Origin: Chitinophagaceae bacterium
Lineage (GTDB): Bacteria > Bacteroidota > Bacteroidia > Chitinophagales > Chitinophagaceae
Length of the DNA stretch: 12,163 nucleotides
Direction: 5' to 3'
NCBI GenBank assembly: GCA_025924755.1
Contig: JAICHT010000091.1
Coordinates: forward strand, 1-12,163
Translations under genes and position numbers: made by a program
The notes under the pieces: model-generated
Told to the model about the DNA's origin: nothing
Database searches by the model: none
The model's input: only the letters and a program-made list of their open reading frames with translations
In this document: positions 1 to 7,205 of the stretch, one piece after another
Layout: the number at the start of each line of letters is the position of its first letter
How positions within the stretch are numbered: position 1 is the stretch's first letter

Positions 1-541
1 ACATTCCATGCGCTGTAATGGATGCGGTAGCAGATTGTATTTTTTTGTTAGTGGAAAATTGTTTACGGAATATAGGGCTGGGACGCATTAGCGTATCTTC
101 TGCATATCCCGGCTCGATCCATTTTGCTTTCCAGTCGTTCGTGTTCAAAAAAGCCATTTGCCAATATGCAGGCGTACTCCAGGCGGCACCTTTACCTGTA
201 TTATCCCACAACCGCACCTGCCAATAATATTTTTTTCCGGATTGTAAAGGCGTTCCTTTATAAGCCACATGCACCGAAGAATCGGAAGTTACTTTTCCAC
301 TATTCCATATAAGAGTATTGCCTTTTTCGAGCGAAGCACTATTGTCTGCCACCCGTATTTCGTAAGCGGTTTGCAGCACGTTTCTTTTATTGGAGTTTAA
401 TTGCCAGCTAAAGCGGGGCTGCACCACATCCAGCCCAACAGGATTGGTTCGGTTTTCGCAAAGAAGGTTAGAAACCTGTACTTGTGCAAAAGCAAGCAAT
501 GTAAAAAACTGAAAGGCTATCAACGAAATATATTTTCGCAT
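1..541 (-). CDS. Alpha-L-rhamnosidase (GH78), N-terminal part, cut by the window edge
   Basis: This is the 5' part (180 codons) of a gene that continues past base 1. The enzyme family removes terminal alpha-L-rhamnose from plant and bacterial glycans. The start MRKYISLIAFQFF is followed by a hydrophobic run ending in LAFA-Q, a plausible Sec signal peptide cleaved near residue 19, so the product is probably exported. Residues about 20-130 form an Ig/fibronectin-like domain with the GH78 hallmark ENRTNPVGLDVVQPRFSW. The stretch NDWKAKWIEP that follows leads into the rhamnosidase N-terminal lectin-like domain. The catalytic (alpha/alpha)6 barrel lies outside the window, so activity cannot be judged. 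Translation could instead start 6 bases upstream at 547 (MHMRKY); I prefer 541 because the signal peptide then begins MRKY. The gene starts 18 bases (12 if from 547) after the rhamnulokinase stop, so it is probably the next cistron and supplies the operon with substrate. Confidence 0.85.
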   Translation of the reverse strand, partial: MRKYISLIAFQFFTLLAFAQVQVSNLLCENRTNPVGLDVVQPRFSWQLNSNKRNVLQTAYEIRVADNSASLEKGNTLIWNSGKVTSDSSVHVAYKGTPLQSGKKYYWQVRLWDNTGKGAAWSTPAYWQMAFLNTNDWKAKWIEPGYAEDTLMRPSPIFRKQFSTNKKIQSATASITAHGM

Positions 542-559
542 ATGCATATACTTTAGTTA

Positions 560-1954
560 TTATGAAGTTATGTAAGTTGATGCGTAATGCCTTAATTCTA
601 TAATATCATTAGGCAAAGGTTTAGTATTCCAGGAGCGATGGATAGCGAGTGCAGTGCCTACGGCTGTTGCCTGCGCCGTAGATGCGGCAAAGACCTCCAT
701 CTGTGGAAAAGCAACTGCCAGCAGGTTCATATAAATGGCATTTTTACTAAAGCCGCCATCTACAAAAATCCGTGTAGCAGAAGTGTCGTTCAATACCAAC
801 TGTGTGGAAGCTTTTTGCTGTTCGATAATATCAAGAATCAGTTGATGATAGGCTTCTTCATCATCTTCAAACTGCGACAAACCTCTTTGTGCAAACCGCG
901 AACGTTTCAGCATATTGATGGTATCTGCTTTTGCAGCAATTGTGTTCTCATTTTTTTGAAGTTTTGCAATCACATCCGGGTTAAATTCCATTGCTTTGTA
1001 ACGCAGTGAAGTTTGATGAAAGTAAGCCGCTATGCGCTTTACTTCTTCCTCATGCTCATTTCCGGCAAAAACCCTAGAAGCCTTTACAGGCTTACCCTGA
1101 TAAGCAATATAGCACAGGCAATCCTTTTGTAATTCTTCTAAAGTAAGTGGCGTATCATTAAACGGATTTAAACTAATGCACCAGGTACCGGTAGAGATCA
1201 ATACAAAGGGTTTTTGAAAACGAACCTGGTATGGAATCAGAGCAGCCGAACTGTCGTGCAAACCAATACCGGCTGCATACGTATTCCCTTCAAAGGTGGC
1301 AGAAATCACTTCATTTGCCGGCACTATAAGTGCCAACTTCTCAACGATGCCTTCTTGGTACACCCACTCATGATATTGGTTCTTTTGAAAATTCCATAAT
1401 GCAGTATGACAACCAATACTGGTAAGATCCGAACAAACTTTTCCGGAGATCAGGTAACTTATATATTGCGGCAGGTGAAGGGCATATTTGATTTGCTTAA
1501 ACAACTCCGGCTTTTCGTATTTCACCCGGTACAGTTGCAAGCCGGAGTTGAGATTTCCTAATACGGGGGAAGCCGTTTGAAAAGAAAATGTTTCTTCTCC
1601 GCCATACATATCATAAAACTGTTGTTGCAGCTTTTGCGGGAAAGGCTTCAGGTAATTATACAATGGAGCAACTGGTTTTCCCTCTTTATCTATATACACA
1701 AAACTGGCTCCGTAGGCGGAGCAATTCATCGCTTTTACATCGAAGTTTTTTTGCCGGAAGATTTCCTGCATCGAATGGGAAACCCATAACCGGAGGCTTT
1801 CCAGGTTCTCACAAGCATCGCCATCTTCATCTATCGTTTCGGGTAATTGCATACTTGCTTCATGCACCATTTGATAGTGTTCATCAAAGAGAAACCATTT
1901 TTTATTGGTTTTACCTATATCAATAATTGCTATGACAGGTTCTTTGGCAGGCAT
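560..1954 (-). CDS. rhaB: L-rhamnulokinase, FGGY-family carbohydrate kinase
   Basis: This cytoplasmic kinase of 464 residues is predicted to phosphorylate L-rhamnulose with ATP to L-rhamnulose 1-phosphate. It has the two actin-like ATPase domains of the FGGY family. Near the N-terminus is the phosphate loop AIIDIGKTNKKW (residues 9-20, Asp12). GLHDSSAAL contains the probable catalytic base Asp234. LISTGTW (252-258) and VDGGFSKN (398-405) are the nucleotide-binding motifs of the second domain. The length is close to the family norm of about 460-490. The sequence alone would allow another sugar kinase such as xylulokinase or fuculokinase; the assignment to rhamnulose rests on the neighbouring isomerase, mutarotase and aldolase genes. 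The start codon lies one base after the isomerase stop (TAA-A-ATG), which suggests translational coupling. No missing motif or frameshift was seen. Confidence 0.92.
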   Translation of the reverse strand: MPAKEPVIAIIDIGKTNKKWFLFDEHYQMVHEASMQLPETIDEDGDACENLESLRLWVSHSMQEIFRQKNFDVKAMNCSAYGASFVYIDKEGKPVAPLYNYLKPFPQKLQQQFYDMYGGEETFSFQTASPVLGNLNSGLQLYRVKYEKPELFKQIKYALHLPQYISYLISGKVCSDLTSIGCHTALWNFQKNQYHEWVYQEGIVEKLALIVPANEVISATFEGNTYAAGIGLHDSSAALIPYQVRFQKPFVLISTGTWCISLNPFNDTPLTLEELQKDCLCYIAYQGKPVKASRVFAGNEHEEEVKRIAAYFHQTSLRYKAMEFNPDVIAKLQKNENTIAAKADTINMLKRSRFAQRGLSQFEDDEEAYHQLILDIIEQQKASTQLVLNDTSATRIFVDGGFSKNAIYMNLLAVAFPQMEVFAASTAQATAVGTALAIHRSWNTKPLPNDIIELRHYASTYITS

Positions 1955-1955
1955 T

Positions 1956-3239
1956 TTATAATCCGGTGGCTACTGTTTTCAGGCCTCTTTCTTTAATGAG
2001 CTGGTCTCTTACTTTTAAGTTTCTGTAGGCTTGAAAGGGCTGTAATGCCGCACCCGCCCTCAATCTTGCTTCCGCTACCAGCGGCCGTACATCGGTACGA
2101 TAAGCTTCCTGTAATAGTTCCTGCGCCTGCACTACATCGTTGCTTTCCCTTGCCGCTTCCAATGCATTGGCATCCACTACTAGCGCCTGCGCATATGCGA
2201 TTTTTATGGCTTCTACGGATTGCAGTAAATCTTCCAGCGGATCTTTTACATTGTGAGACGCATCGATCATCCATCCTAAATCGGTAGCATGGTTCATGCC
2301 CCTGGCATTCATGCCTTCTATTAATTCATTAAAAATTAAAAAGAGCTGATATGGATTGATGCTACCCACCGTTAAATCATCATCGCCATATTTAGAATCA
2401 TTAAAGTGAAAGCCACCTAACTTACCCTCCATCAGCAGCAGGGAAACAATTTGTTCAATATTAGCTCCCGGCAGATGGTGTCCTAAATCTACTAACGTAT
2501 ACGCCTTGGGTCCAAGTTTGGTAGCATAGTTGAAGGATTGTCCCCAATCGCCTACCGTCATGGAGTAAAAGTTTGGCTCGAAGGCTTTATACTCCACAAA
2601 TAGTTTCCAGTTATCGGGTAACGCCGCATATACTTCCTGCAAGCATTCTAAAGTCCGCTGGAAGGCTTTACGAAAGTTGAGCTGGCCGGGAAAAGAAGAG
2701 CCATCCGAGAGCCAAACATTTATGGAATCGGAGCCGAGTTCAATACCATAGTTGATTACGTCAATATTGTGCTCCACTGCTTGTTTCCGCACCGCTTTAT
2801 CAGTATGCTGCATCGAACCAAATTTGTAACTGTGCTGCTGCCCTGGCTGATCCTGAAAGGTATTGGAGTTCATTGCATCGAAACGAAGGCCATACTGGGC
2901 AGCCAGTGCTTTGATGGCTTTAGGATTTTGCGGAATATCCCACGGTATATGCAGCGAGATGGCGCCGCTGGAACCGTTCAGGGCATGCAATAAACCTACA
3001 TCTTCTATTTTTTCTTCCAGGCTGCGGGGCTCGCCGCCACCTGAGAAGCGGGCAAAACGGGTACCCCCGGTACCTAAGGCCCAACTGGGTATGGCAATTT
3101 GAAAGTCCATCAACTTTTGAATTACTTCATCCAGGTTTTTTACAGAAGAAGCTACAAGGCCGAACTTGCGTTGATGGTCTTGTAAAGACTCTTGATTCAG
3201 TTCGTTTATTTTATAATTTTCCAGTAACATGGCAAGCAT
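1956..3239 (-). CDS. rhaI: L-rhamnose isomerase, TIM-barrel type (RhaI-like, not E. coli RhaA type)
   Basis: The protein of 427 residues is predicted to interconvert L-rhamnose and L-rhamnulose in the cytoplasm. It is a xylose-isomerase-like TIM barrel related to the L-rhamnose isomerase of Pseudomonas stutzeri and the rhizobial/Streptomyces catabolic type, rather than E. coli RhaA. The metal and substrate ligands of that family are all readable: His97 in SLHIPWD, Glu216 in FVEYKAFEP, Asp251 in LVDLGHH, His278 and Asp281 in GFHFND, Asp286 and Asp288 in KYGDDD, and Asp326 in WMIDASHN. Their spacing agrees with what I recall of the P. stutzeri enzyme. GTGGTRFARF (56-65) is the conserved N-terminal loop. 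Start choice is uncertain: ATG at 3239 gives MLAMLLENYK, and ATG at 3230 would remove three residues. The gene begins 8 bases after rhaM and ends one base before rhaB. Confidence 0.93.
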   Translation of the reverse strand: MLAMLLENYKINELNQESLQDHQRKFGLVASSVKNLDEVIQKLMDFQIAIPSWALGTGGTRFARFSGGGEPRSLEEKIEDVGLLHALNGSSGAISLHIPWDIPQNPKAIKALAAQYGLRFDAMNSNTFQDQPGQQHSYKFGSMQHTDKAVRKQAVEHNIDVINYGIELGSDSINVWLSDGSSFPGQLNFRKAFQRTLECLQEVYAALPDNWKLFVEYKAFEPNFYSMTVGDWGQSFNYATKLGPKAYTLVDLGHHLPGANIEQIVSLLLMEGKLGGFHFNDSKYGDDDLTVGSINPYQLFLIFNELIEGMNARGMNHATDLGWMIDASHNVKDPLEDLLQSVEAIKIAYAQALVVDANALEAARESNDVVQAQELLQEAYRTDVRPLVAEARLRAGAALQPFQAYRNLKVRDQLIKERGLKTVATGL

Positions 3240-3247
3240 TTAATAAG

Positions 3248-3562
3248 TTAGGGTAAATAAAAAACTTCTTTTAGTGGTGTTTGCACAGGTGAATGATCGG
3301 GATTTGTTTCCATAATATCACTCATATATTCCCACCAACGTTGCATCACAGGATGCTCAGGTAAGTTATTTAATTTTTGAGGATCGTCCGCTTTCATAAC
3401 ACCAAATAAACTATTAGTGGTTTCATCTAAAAAGATAGCATAGTCACTGATGCCACTTTCTTTTAAGAGTACCTGAAGTTCCGGCCATATCTCGTCGTGT
3501 CTTTTCTTATATTCTTCTTCAAAGCCTTTGATCAATTGCATTTTAAAAGCAGTGCGCTGCAT
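3248..3562 (-). CDS. rhaM: L-rhamnose mutarotase
   Basis: The 104-residue protein has exactly the length of E. coli RhaM and the same end, EVFYLP. It is predicted to interconvert the alpha and beta anomers of L-rhamnose in the cytoplasm and so feed the isomerase with the anomer it uses. Family residues are present: Tyr18 and His22 in EEEYKKRHDEIWPEL, DYAIFLDE around residues 40-47, and the QRWWEYM motif with Trp76 and Trp77, followed by SDIMETNPDHSPV. The fold is the dimeric ferredoxin-like alpha/beta barrel. It is the first gene of a tight trio, with the isomerase 8 bases downstream. The upstream side is unusual: 249 bases separate it from the aldolase fusion, and its purine-rich ribosome binding site lies inside a hairpin repeat (see 3567-3634). 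The start ATG at 3562 is supported by alignment of MQRTAFKMQL with other RhaM N-termini. Confidence 0.96.
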   Translation of the reverse strand: MQRTAFKMQLIKGFEEEYKKRHDEIWPELQVLLKESGISDYAIFLDETTNSLFGVMKADDPQKLNNLPEHPVMQRWWEYMSDIMETNPDHSPVQTPLKEVFYLP

Positions 3563-3566
3563 AATT

Positions 3567-3634
3567 GGCCTCTCCCTCCTACTCCCTCTCCAGCCTCATC
3601 CGCCTTTCAGGCACCTTCTCCATTAGGAGAAGGT
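3567..3634 (-). repeat. REP-like hairpin repeat, left copy
   Basis: On the minus strand the element begins with a perfect 9-bp hairpin, ACCTTCTCC-TAAT-GGAGAAGGT (3613-3634). A small second hairpin, GCCT-GAA-AGGC (3602-3612), follows, then GGATGAGG and a purine-rich tail ending near 3567. Hairpin followed by a G-rich tail resembles interspersed repeats I recall from many Bacteroidota genomes, similar in design to REP sequences. No transposase of the TnpA-REP type is in the window. Copy number elsewhere in the genome cannot be seen here. Confidence 0.6.
3569..3580 (-). promoter_or_regulatory. Candidate Shine-Dalgarno site of rhaM, inside a repeat
   Basis: Read on the minus strand, this stretch is AGGAGGGAGAGG. 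The GAGAGG core ends 6 bases before the rhaM ATG, and the stronger AGGAGG ends 12 bases before it. The other genes in this operon have AT-rich leaders without such a purine run. The site lies in the tail of the left hairpin repeat, so the repeat may have supplied it. Function is inferred from position only. Confidence 0.4.
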
Positions 3635-3777
3635 AATTGGATAATACTGTTTTAATGAGGGAGCGGTACTTTTGAATTTTAATCAAACTATTTAACTACC
3701 ACATCACTGGTTCTTTTATAAGCTATATCAAATTTTACACTACATCTTCAAATAAGCCGGCCTTGTGAGTTAGCAAG

Positions 3778-3811
3778 TCCTCTCCTTTGGGGAGGATTTG
3801 GGTGGGGCTGC
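3778..3811 (+). repeat. REP-like hairpin repeat, right copy, inverted relative to the left copy
   Basis: On the plus strand an 8-bp stem with one G-T wobble, TCCTCTCC-TTT-GGGGAGGA (3778-3796), is followed by a G-rich tail, TTTGGGTGGGGCTGC, that abuts the stop codon of the aldolase fusion. Its layout matches the left copy at 3567-3634 read on the other strand. The two hairpin heads therefore face each other across 143 bases and the tails point outward. In the aldolase mRNA the hairpin would sit directly after the stop codon, where it could protect the 3' end or weaken read-through. Confidence 0.55.
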
Positions 3812-5932
3812 TTATCTTAAAAATGCGGCCGCTACGCCTCCATCCACGTTCAATACATTACCGGTTGATTTGTTGACCAGGCCGCTTACAAAAGCATAGC
3901 ATGCGTTGGCAATATCTTCCGGCAAAATCGTTTCGTTTAAGAGCGTTCGCTTTGCATAATACCCCGGCAATTCTTCTACTGTTATACCATACGCTTTGGC
4001 TCTTCCTTCGGCCCAGCCACCGGCCCATATGTTGGAATCGGCAATCACCGCATCGGGATTTACCGTGTTTACCCGGACTTTATCGCCGCCTAATTCTGCA
4101 GCCAGCAAACGGCTTAAGTGTGCCTGTGCTGCTTTGGCAGAACCATAGCCTGCATTGTTAGGCCCGGATACTACCGAGTTTTTAGATACAATATTGATGA
4201 TATCACCACCAAAACCTTGCTTACGCAATACTTTCACACCGGCTTTTGATACCATAAATTGTCCTTTCACTAATATATCGTACAGTTTATCCCAATCCGC
4301 TATGGTATGGTCTAAAAGCGCTTTAGAAATAGAGATGCCCGCGTTATTTACCACAATGTCTACGCCTCCAAACGCTAAAGCAGCAGCCTCAAAGGCTTTC
4401 TCAATCGAGGCTTCATTGGTAACATCCAATGGTGTGGAAGCTGCCGTATCACGACCAAAAAATTTTTGAAACTCACGCATCGCTCCTTCCATCCGTTGGG
4501 CATTAATATCATTGATCACTATACAAGCTCCTTCTTCCGCAAACTTTTTGGCAATGGCTTTACCTATACCTCCTGCACTGCCGGTAATTAATGCAATCCG
4601 TCCGCTTAAAGATTTGGGTTTGGGCATGCGTTGCAACTTTGCTTCTTCCAACAGCCAGTATTCAATATCAAATGCCTCCTGTCTTGGCAGCGATGTATAT
4701 TTAGAAATGGCTTCTGCGCCCCGCATCACATTGATGGCATTGATATAAAATTCCGCGGCTACCCTGGCCGTGTGTTTGTCTTTGGCAAAGGTGAACATAC
4801 CCACACCCGGATATAGTAATACTACCGGGTTTGCATCGCGAATAGCCGGACTATTGGGATGTTTGCAGAAGTTATAGTAATCACTATACATTTTCCGGTA
4901 GGCTTCGTATTGAGGTGCTAATCGCTCCTTAACAGCAGCCGTATCTGATAAATCCTGCTGAGCATCTAAGTTTAATACTAAAGGGCTGATCTTTGTTCTC
5001 AGGAAGTGGTCGGGACAAGAAGTGCCCATTGGTGCCAACCGATCCAGATCAAAAGAGTTAATGAACTGAAGTACCCGTTCATCATCGGTAAAATGTCCTA
5101 TCATTTTGGTTTGAGAAGAGCAGAACCCTCTTAACACCGGCGCTAAAGCAGCAGCCTGTTGTAAGCGTTCTTCTTTCGGTAACGCCTCTATTTTAGCTCC
5201 GCCAAACACCGGTCCTTTCCTGCCTGTATTATCTTCAATATATTGAGCACAGCGCTCTATTACTTCCAGTGTGTTTATATAACTTTCATAGGCAGTATTG
5301 CCCCAGGTAAACAGGCCATGAGAACCCAGCATAATGCCACGGATACCAGGATTTGCATCAAGGCATTCTTTTAATTGAAGCCCTAAATCAAAACCGGGAC
5401 GCTGCCATTCTACCCAGCCAATCGTTCCGCTGAATAATTCTTCGGTAATACGTTTGCCATCTTTGGCTGCCGCAATGGCAATAGCCGCGTCCGGATGCAA
5501 ATGATCAATATGCTTAAAAGGTAAAAAGCCATGCAGTGGCGTATCTATAGAAGGTGCTTTGGAAGACAGATCGTATATGCAATGGTTAAACAGTTCTGGC
5601 CTCTCATCTTCATGCGCTATGCCGCGGTATACTTTTTCTAAACTACGAAGGCGATCTACATACAGTGCCGCAAGGCCGCTTCTTTTTAAAGTTCCCAAAT
5701 CTCCACCCGAACCTTTCACCCACATCACTTCTTTTTCCTCTCCGGTTAACGGATCTTTCGCCATGGCTTTGCAGGAAGTATTACCGCCGCCATAGTTGGT
5801 AAGGCGCAGATCGGCTCCTAATAAGTTGGATCGGTATATAAGTAGCGCTACTTCATCGCCTGCAAGTTTTGCAGCCTCTTCATCGTTCCACAAATAGCTT
5901 ACATGCTTGAAATTATTTACTGCTATTGACAT
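3812..5932 (-). CDS. Bifunctional rhamnulose-1-phosphate aldolase / lactaldehyde dehydrogenase fusion (RhaE/RhaD-type)
   Basis: The 706-residue cytoplasmic protein joins two enzymes. Residues about 20-270 form a class II aldolase/adducin-head domain: GGGNTS at 48-53 is the phosphate-binding loop, and HIDHLHPDAA (His141, His144, His146) with LGSHGLFTWG (His205) supply likely zinc ligands. It would split L-rhamnulose 1-phosphate into dihydroxyacetone phosphate and L-lactaldehyde. Residues about 440-706 form a short-chain dehydrogenase: TGSAGGIG (450-457) binds the cofactor, NNAG is at 529-532, and Ser583, Tyr596 and Lys600 (in YGSAK) are the catalytic set. It would oxidise lactaldehyde to lactate with NAD. 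The linker (about 270-440) has no motif I can name. The family of such fusions is about 700 residues, so the gene looks complete. It starts 47 bases after rhaT and is followed by the repeat-filled spacer before rhaM. Confidence 0.93.
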   Translation of the reverse strand: MSIAVNNFKHVSYLWNDEEAAKLAGDEVALLIYRSNLLGADLRLTNYGGGNTSCKAMAKDPLTGEEKEVMWVKGSGGDLGTLKRSGLAALYVDRLRSLEKVYRGIAHEDERPELFNHCIYDLSSKAPSIDTPLHGFLPFKHIDHLHPDAAIAIAAAKDGKRITEELFSGTIGWVEWQRPGFDLGLQLKECLDANPGIRGIMLGSHGLFTWGNTAYESYINTLEVIERCAQYIEDNTGRKGPVFGGAKIEALPKEERLQQAAALAPVLRGFCSSQTKMIGHFTDDERVLQFINSFDLDRLAPMGTSCPDHFLRTKISPLVLNLDAQQDLSDTAAVKERLAPQYEAYRKMYSDYYNFCKHPNSPAIRDANPVVLLYPGVGMFTFAKDKHTARVAAEFYINAINVMRGAEAISKYTSLPRQEAFDIEYWLLEEAKLQRMPKPKSLSGRIALITGSAGGIGKAIAKKFAEEGACIVINDINAQRMEGAMREFQKFFGRDTAASTPLDVTNEASIEKAFEAAALAFGGVDIVVNNAGISISKALLDHTIADWDKLYDILVKGQFMVSKAGVKVLRKQGFGGDIINIVSKNSVVSGPNNAGYGSAKAAQAHLSRLLAAELGGDKVRVNTVNPDAVIADSNIWAGGWAEGRAKAYGITVEELPGYYAKRTLLNETILPEDIANACYAFVSGLVNKSTGNVLNVDGGVAAAFLR

Positions 5933-5941
5933 GATATAAAC

Positions 5942-5981
5942 TTTAATTGATTCGGATTCTTGTCAAAAATTTTAATTGATT
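5942..5981. repeat. 11-bp direct repeat pair around the rhaT-aldolase spacer
   Basis: TTTAATTGATT occurs at 5942-5952 and again at 5971-5981. The second copy overlaps the stop codon of rhaT. The two copies lie 29 bases apart start to start and bracket most of the 47-base spacer. In AT-rich sequence this could be a small tandem duplication or chance. No function is proposed. Confidence 0.35.
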
Positions 5982-7038
5982 ATACTTTTAATGAATTGCC
6001 ATAACCTACTATTATTACTGATGCCAGTATGATAAAAAGCCCCAGGATAAAGCTCGTAAATGTTTTTCTATCTACGCCTTTCCATTCTTTCAACGCCAGC
6101 CCCCACATATTGGAAACGAGAATGATAAAGGCCATATGTAATATCCACGAAGAAGCTCCGTTACCCAGCTTGCTTTCGCCCATACCATAAAAGAAAAACT
6201 GCAGGTACCAGGTGGTGCCTGCCAGCGCCGCAAATAAATAATTCTTAGCCAGCGGTGTGTTTTTATCTGCATAATTAGTAAAGGTGTGATTACGGATATT
6301 GAGAATAAGGCACCAGATAAAATTAGTAGTTAACCCGCCCCATAATAACACCACGTAAGTAACATTATTCTGAAACAGTGGATTGAAGCCGCTGCTAACC
6401 GCTACCTTGGCCATGGGTTCACCCGCCTCTATTCCATAATTAAAACAGGCACTTAATACACCGGAAATAATAGCAAAGGTCAATCCCTTTCTAAGATTAA
6501 ATTCTTTAACGCCCTGTTGCTTTTGATCTGTAGATAAATTCTTTTCTTTTTGCCTGCCTGCATAACCGCAAACGGCAATACCGGCAAGACAAACCACTAT
6601 ACCTAACAACACCAGCCGGCCACCGGAACTATGCACCATTTGAGAAAAAGTAACTTTGCCTTCGTGCGGTACATAGTTGTAATAAATAGCAGGCAATAAA
6701 GAGCCCAAAGCTGCTGTAAGCCCCAGCAATACGGAGTTTCCCAATGACATACCCAGGTAACGGATGCCCAGTCCATATGTTAATCCGCCGATGCCCCACA
6801 GCACGCCCCAAAAGTACGTCCATGCTATAGTAGACATATCAGTTTGATGGATGATAGCGGCAAAGCCCGGCACCGTTAAATAAGCTGCCAATGGTGGCAC
6901 AATGAGCCAGGAAAAAAGTCCACCAATAATCCAGTAGCTTTCCCACGACCAACCTTTAATTTTTTTGTACGGCACATAAAAACTACCAGAGGCGAAACCG
7001 CCGATAAAATGAAAAATAACTCCTAATATGGCTTGCAT
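5980..7038 (-). CDS. rhaT: L-rhamnose/proton symporter
   Basis: The 352-residue protein matches the RhaT family of the drug/metabolite transporter superfamily (E. coli RhaT is about 344 residues). It is an inner-membrane carrier expected to import L-rhamnose with protons. About ten membrane segments can be read, near residues 3-22, 33-53, 72-92, 97-117, 140-160, 185-205, 222-247, 264-284, 295-316 and 326-347. FHFIGGFASGSFYVPYKKIKGWSWESYW at the N-terminus is characteristic, as are GMSLGNSVLLGLTAALGSLLP (95-115) and TWYLQFFFYGMGESKLG (276-292). A charged cytoplasmic loop (RQKEKNLSTDQKQQ) lies near 162-175. It is the first gene of the rhamnose operon: a terminator and an AT-rich leader with a possible operator lie upstream, and the aldolase fusion follows 47 bases downstream. 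The start at 7038 fits the family N-terminus. No damage was seen. Confidence 0.95.
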   Translation of the reverse strand: MQAILGVIFHFIGGFASGSFYVPYKKIKGWSWESYWIIGGLFSWLIVPPLAAYLTVPGFAAIIHQTDMSTIAWTYFWGVLWGIGGLTYGLGIRYLGMSLGNSVLLGLTAALGSLLPAIYYNYVPHEGKVTFSQMVHSSGGRLVLLGIVVCLAGIAVCGYAGRQKEKNLSTDQKQQGVKEFNLRKGLTFAIISGVLSACFNYGIEAGEPMAKVAVSSGFNPLFQNNVTYVVLLWGGLTTNFIWCLILNIRNHTFTNYADKNTPLAKNYLFAALAGTTWYLQFFFYGMGESKLGNGASSWILHMAFIILVSNMWGLALKEWKGVDRKTFTSFILGLFIILASVIIVGYGNSLKV

Positions 7039-7095
7039 ATATGTAATATTTCAATATGGCACAAACAATCTGATTTAAATTACCGGTTTGGAAAT

Positions 7096-7115
7096 TACAA
7101 CTGTTATGACCTGTA
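7096..7115. promoter_or_regulatory. Candidate operator upstream of rhaT (imperfect palindrome)
   Basis: The 20 bases read TACA at one end and TGTA at the other. Twelve of the 20 positions, six per half-site, are symmetric about the centre (TACA-nn-T-nn-TA-nn-A-nn-TGTA). It lies 58 bases before the rhaT start, in the only long leader of the operon, where a regulator would be expected to bind. The TACA/TGTA ends recall sites of GntR-type sugar regulators such as AraR, but this is resemblance only. I could not find a convincing Bacteroidota promoter (TTTG and TAnnTTTG, about 19 bases apart) beside it. Confidence 0.22.
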
Positions 7116-7145
7116 TAGAAATTTAGTTATCCTGATATTGCTATA

Positions 7146-7180
7146 GTAAAAGAGCCATCCTATCAGGACGGCTCTTTTAC
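7146..7180. terminator. Strong hairpin terminator, symmetric, after the ThuA-dehydrogenase lipoprotein gene
   Basis: An 11-bp perfect stem, GTAAAAGAGCC paired with GGCTCTTTTAC, is extended by one mismatch and a further 4 bp (TCCT/AGGA) closing on a 3-base loop. It starts 25 bases beyond the stop of the gene at 7206-10658. The ascending arm ends in TTTTAC on either strand, so it could stop transcription in both directions. It separates that gene from the rhamnose operon leader. Confidence 0.85.
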
Positions 7181-7205
7181 AAATAAGAATTACAAGGTTT
7201 TAAAT

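Noticed and set aside
638..1009. Plus-strand open frame of 123 codons
   Set aside because: It lies wholly inside rhamnulokinase on the other strand, has no recognisable motifs, and is rich in Cys and basic residues as expected of an antisense shadow.
3635..3777. Internal promoter for rhaM between the two repeats
   Set aside because: Several TTTG triplets and near-matches to TAnnTTTG occur, but none has the required spacing of about 19 bases; the region is simply AT-rich.
3812..5932. Reading the 706-residue fusion as two genes wrongly merged by sequencing error
   Set aside because: Fused aldolase/short-chain dehydrogenases of this length are an established family in rhamnose operons, and both domains are intact in one frame.
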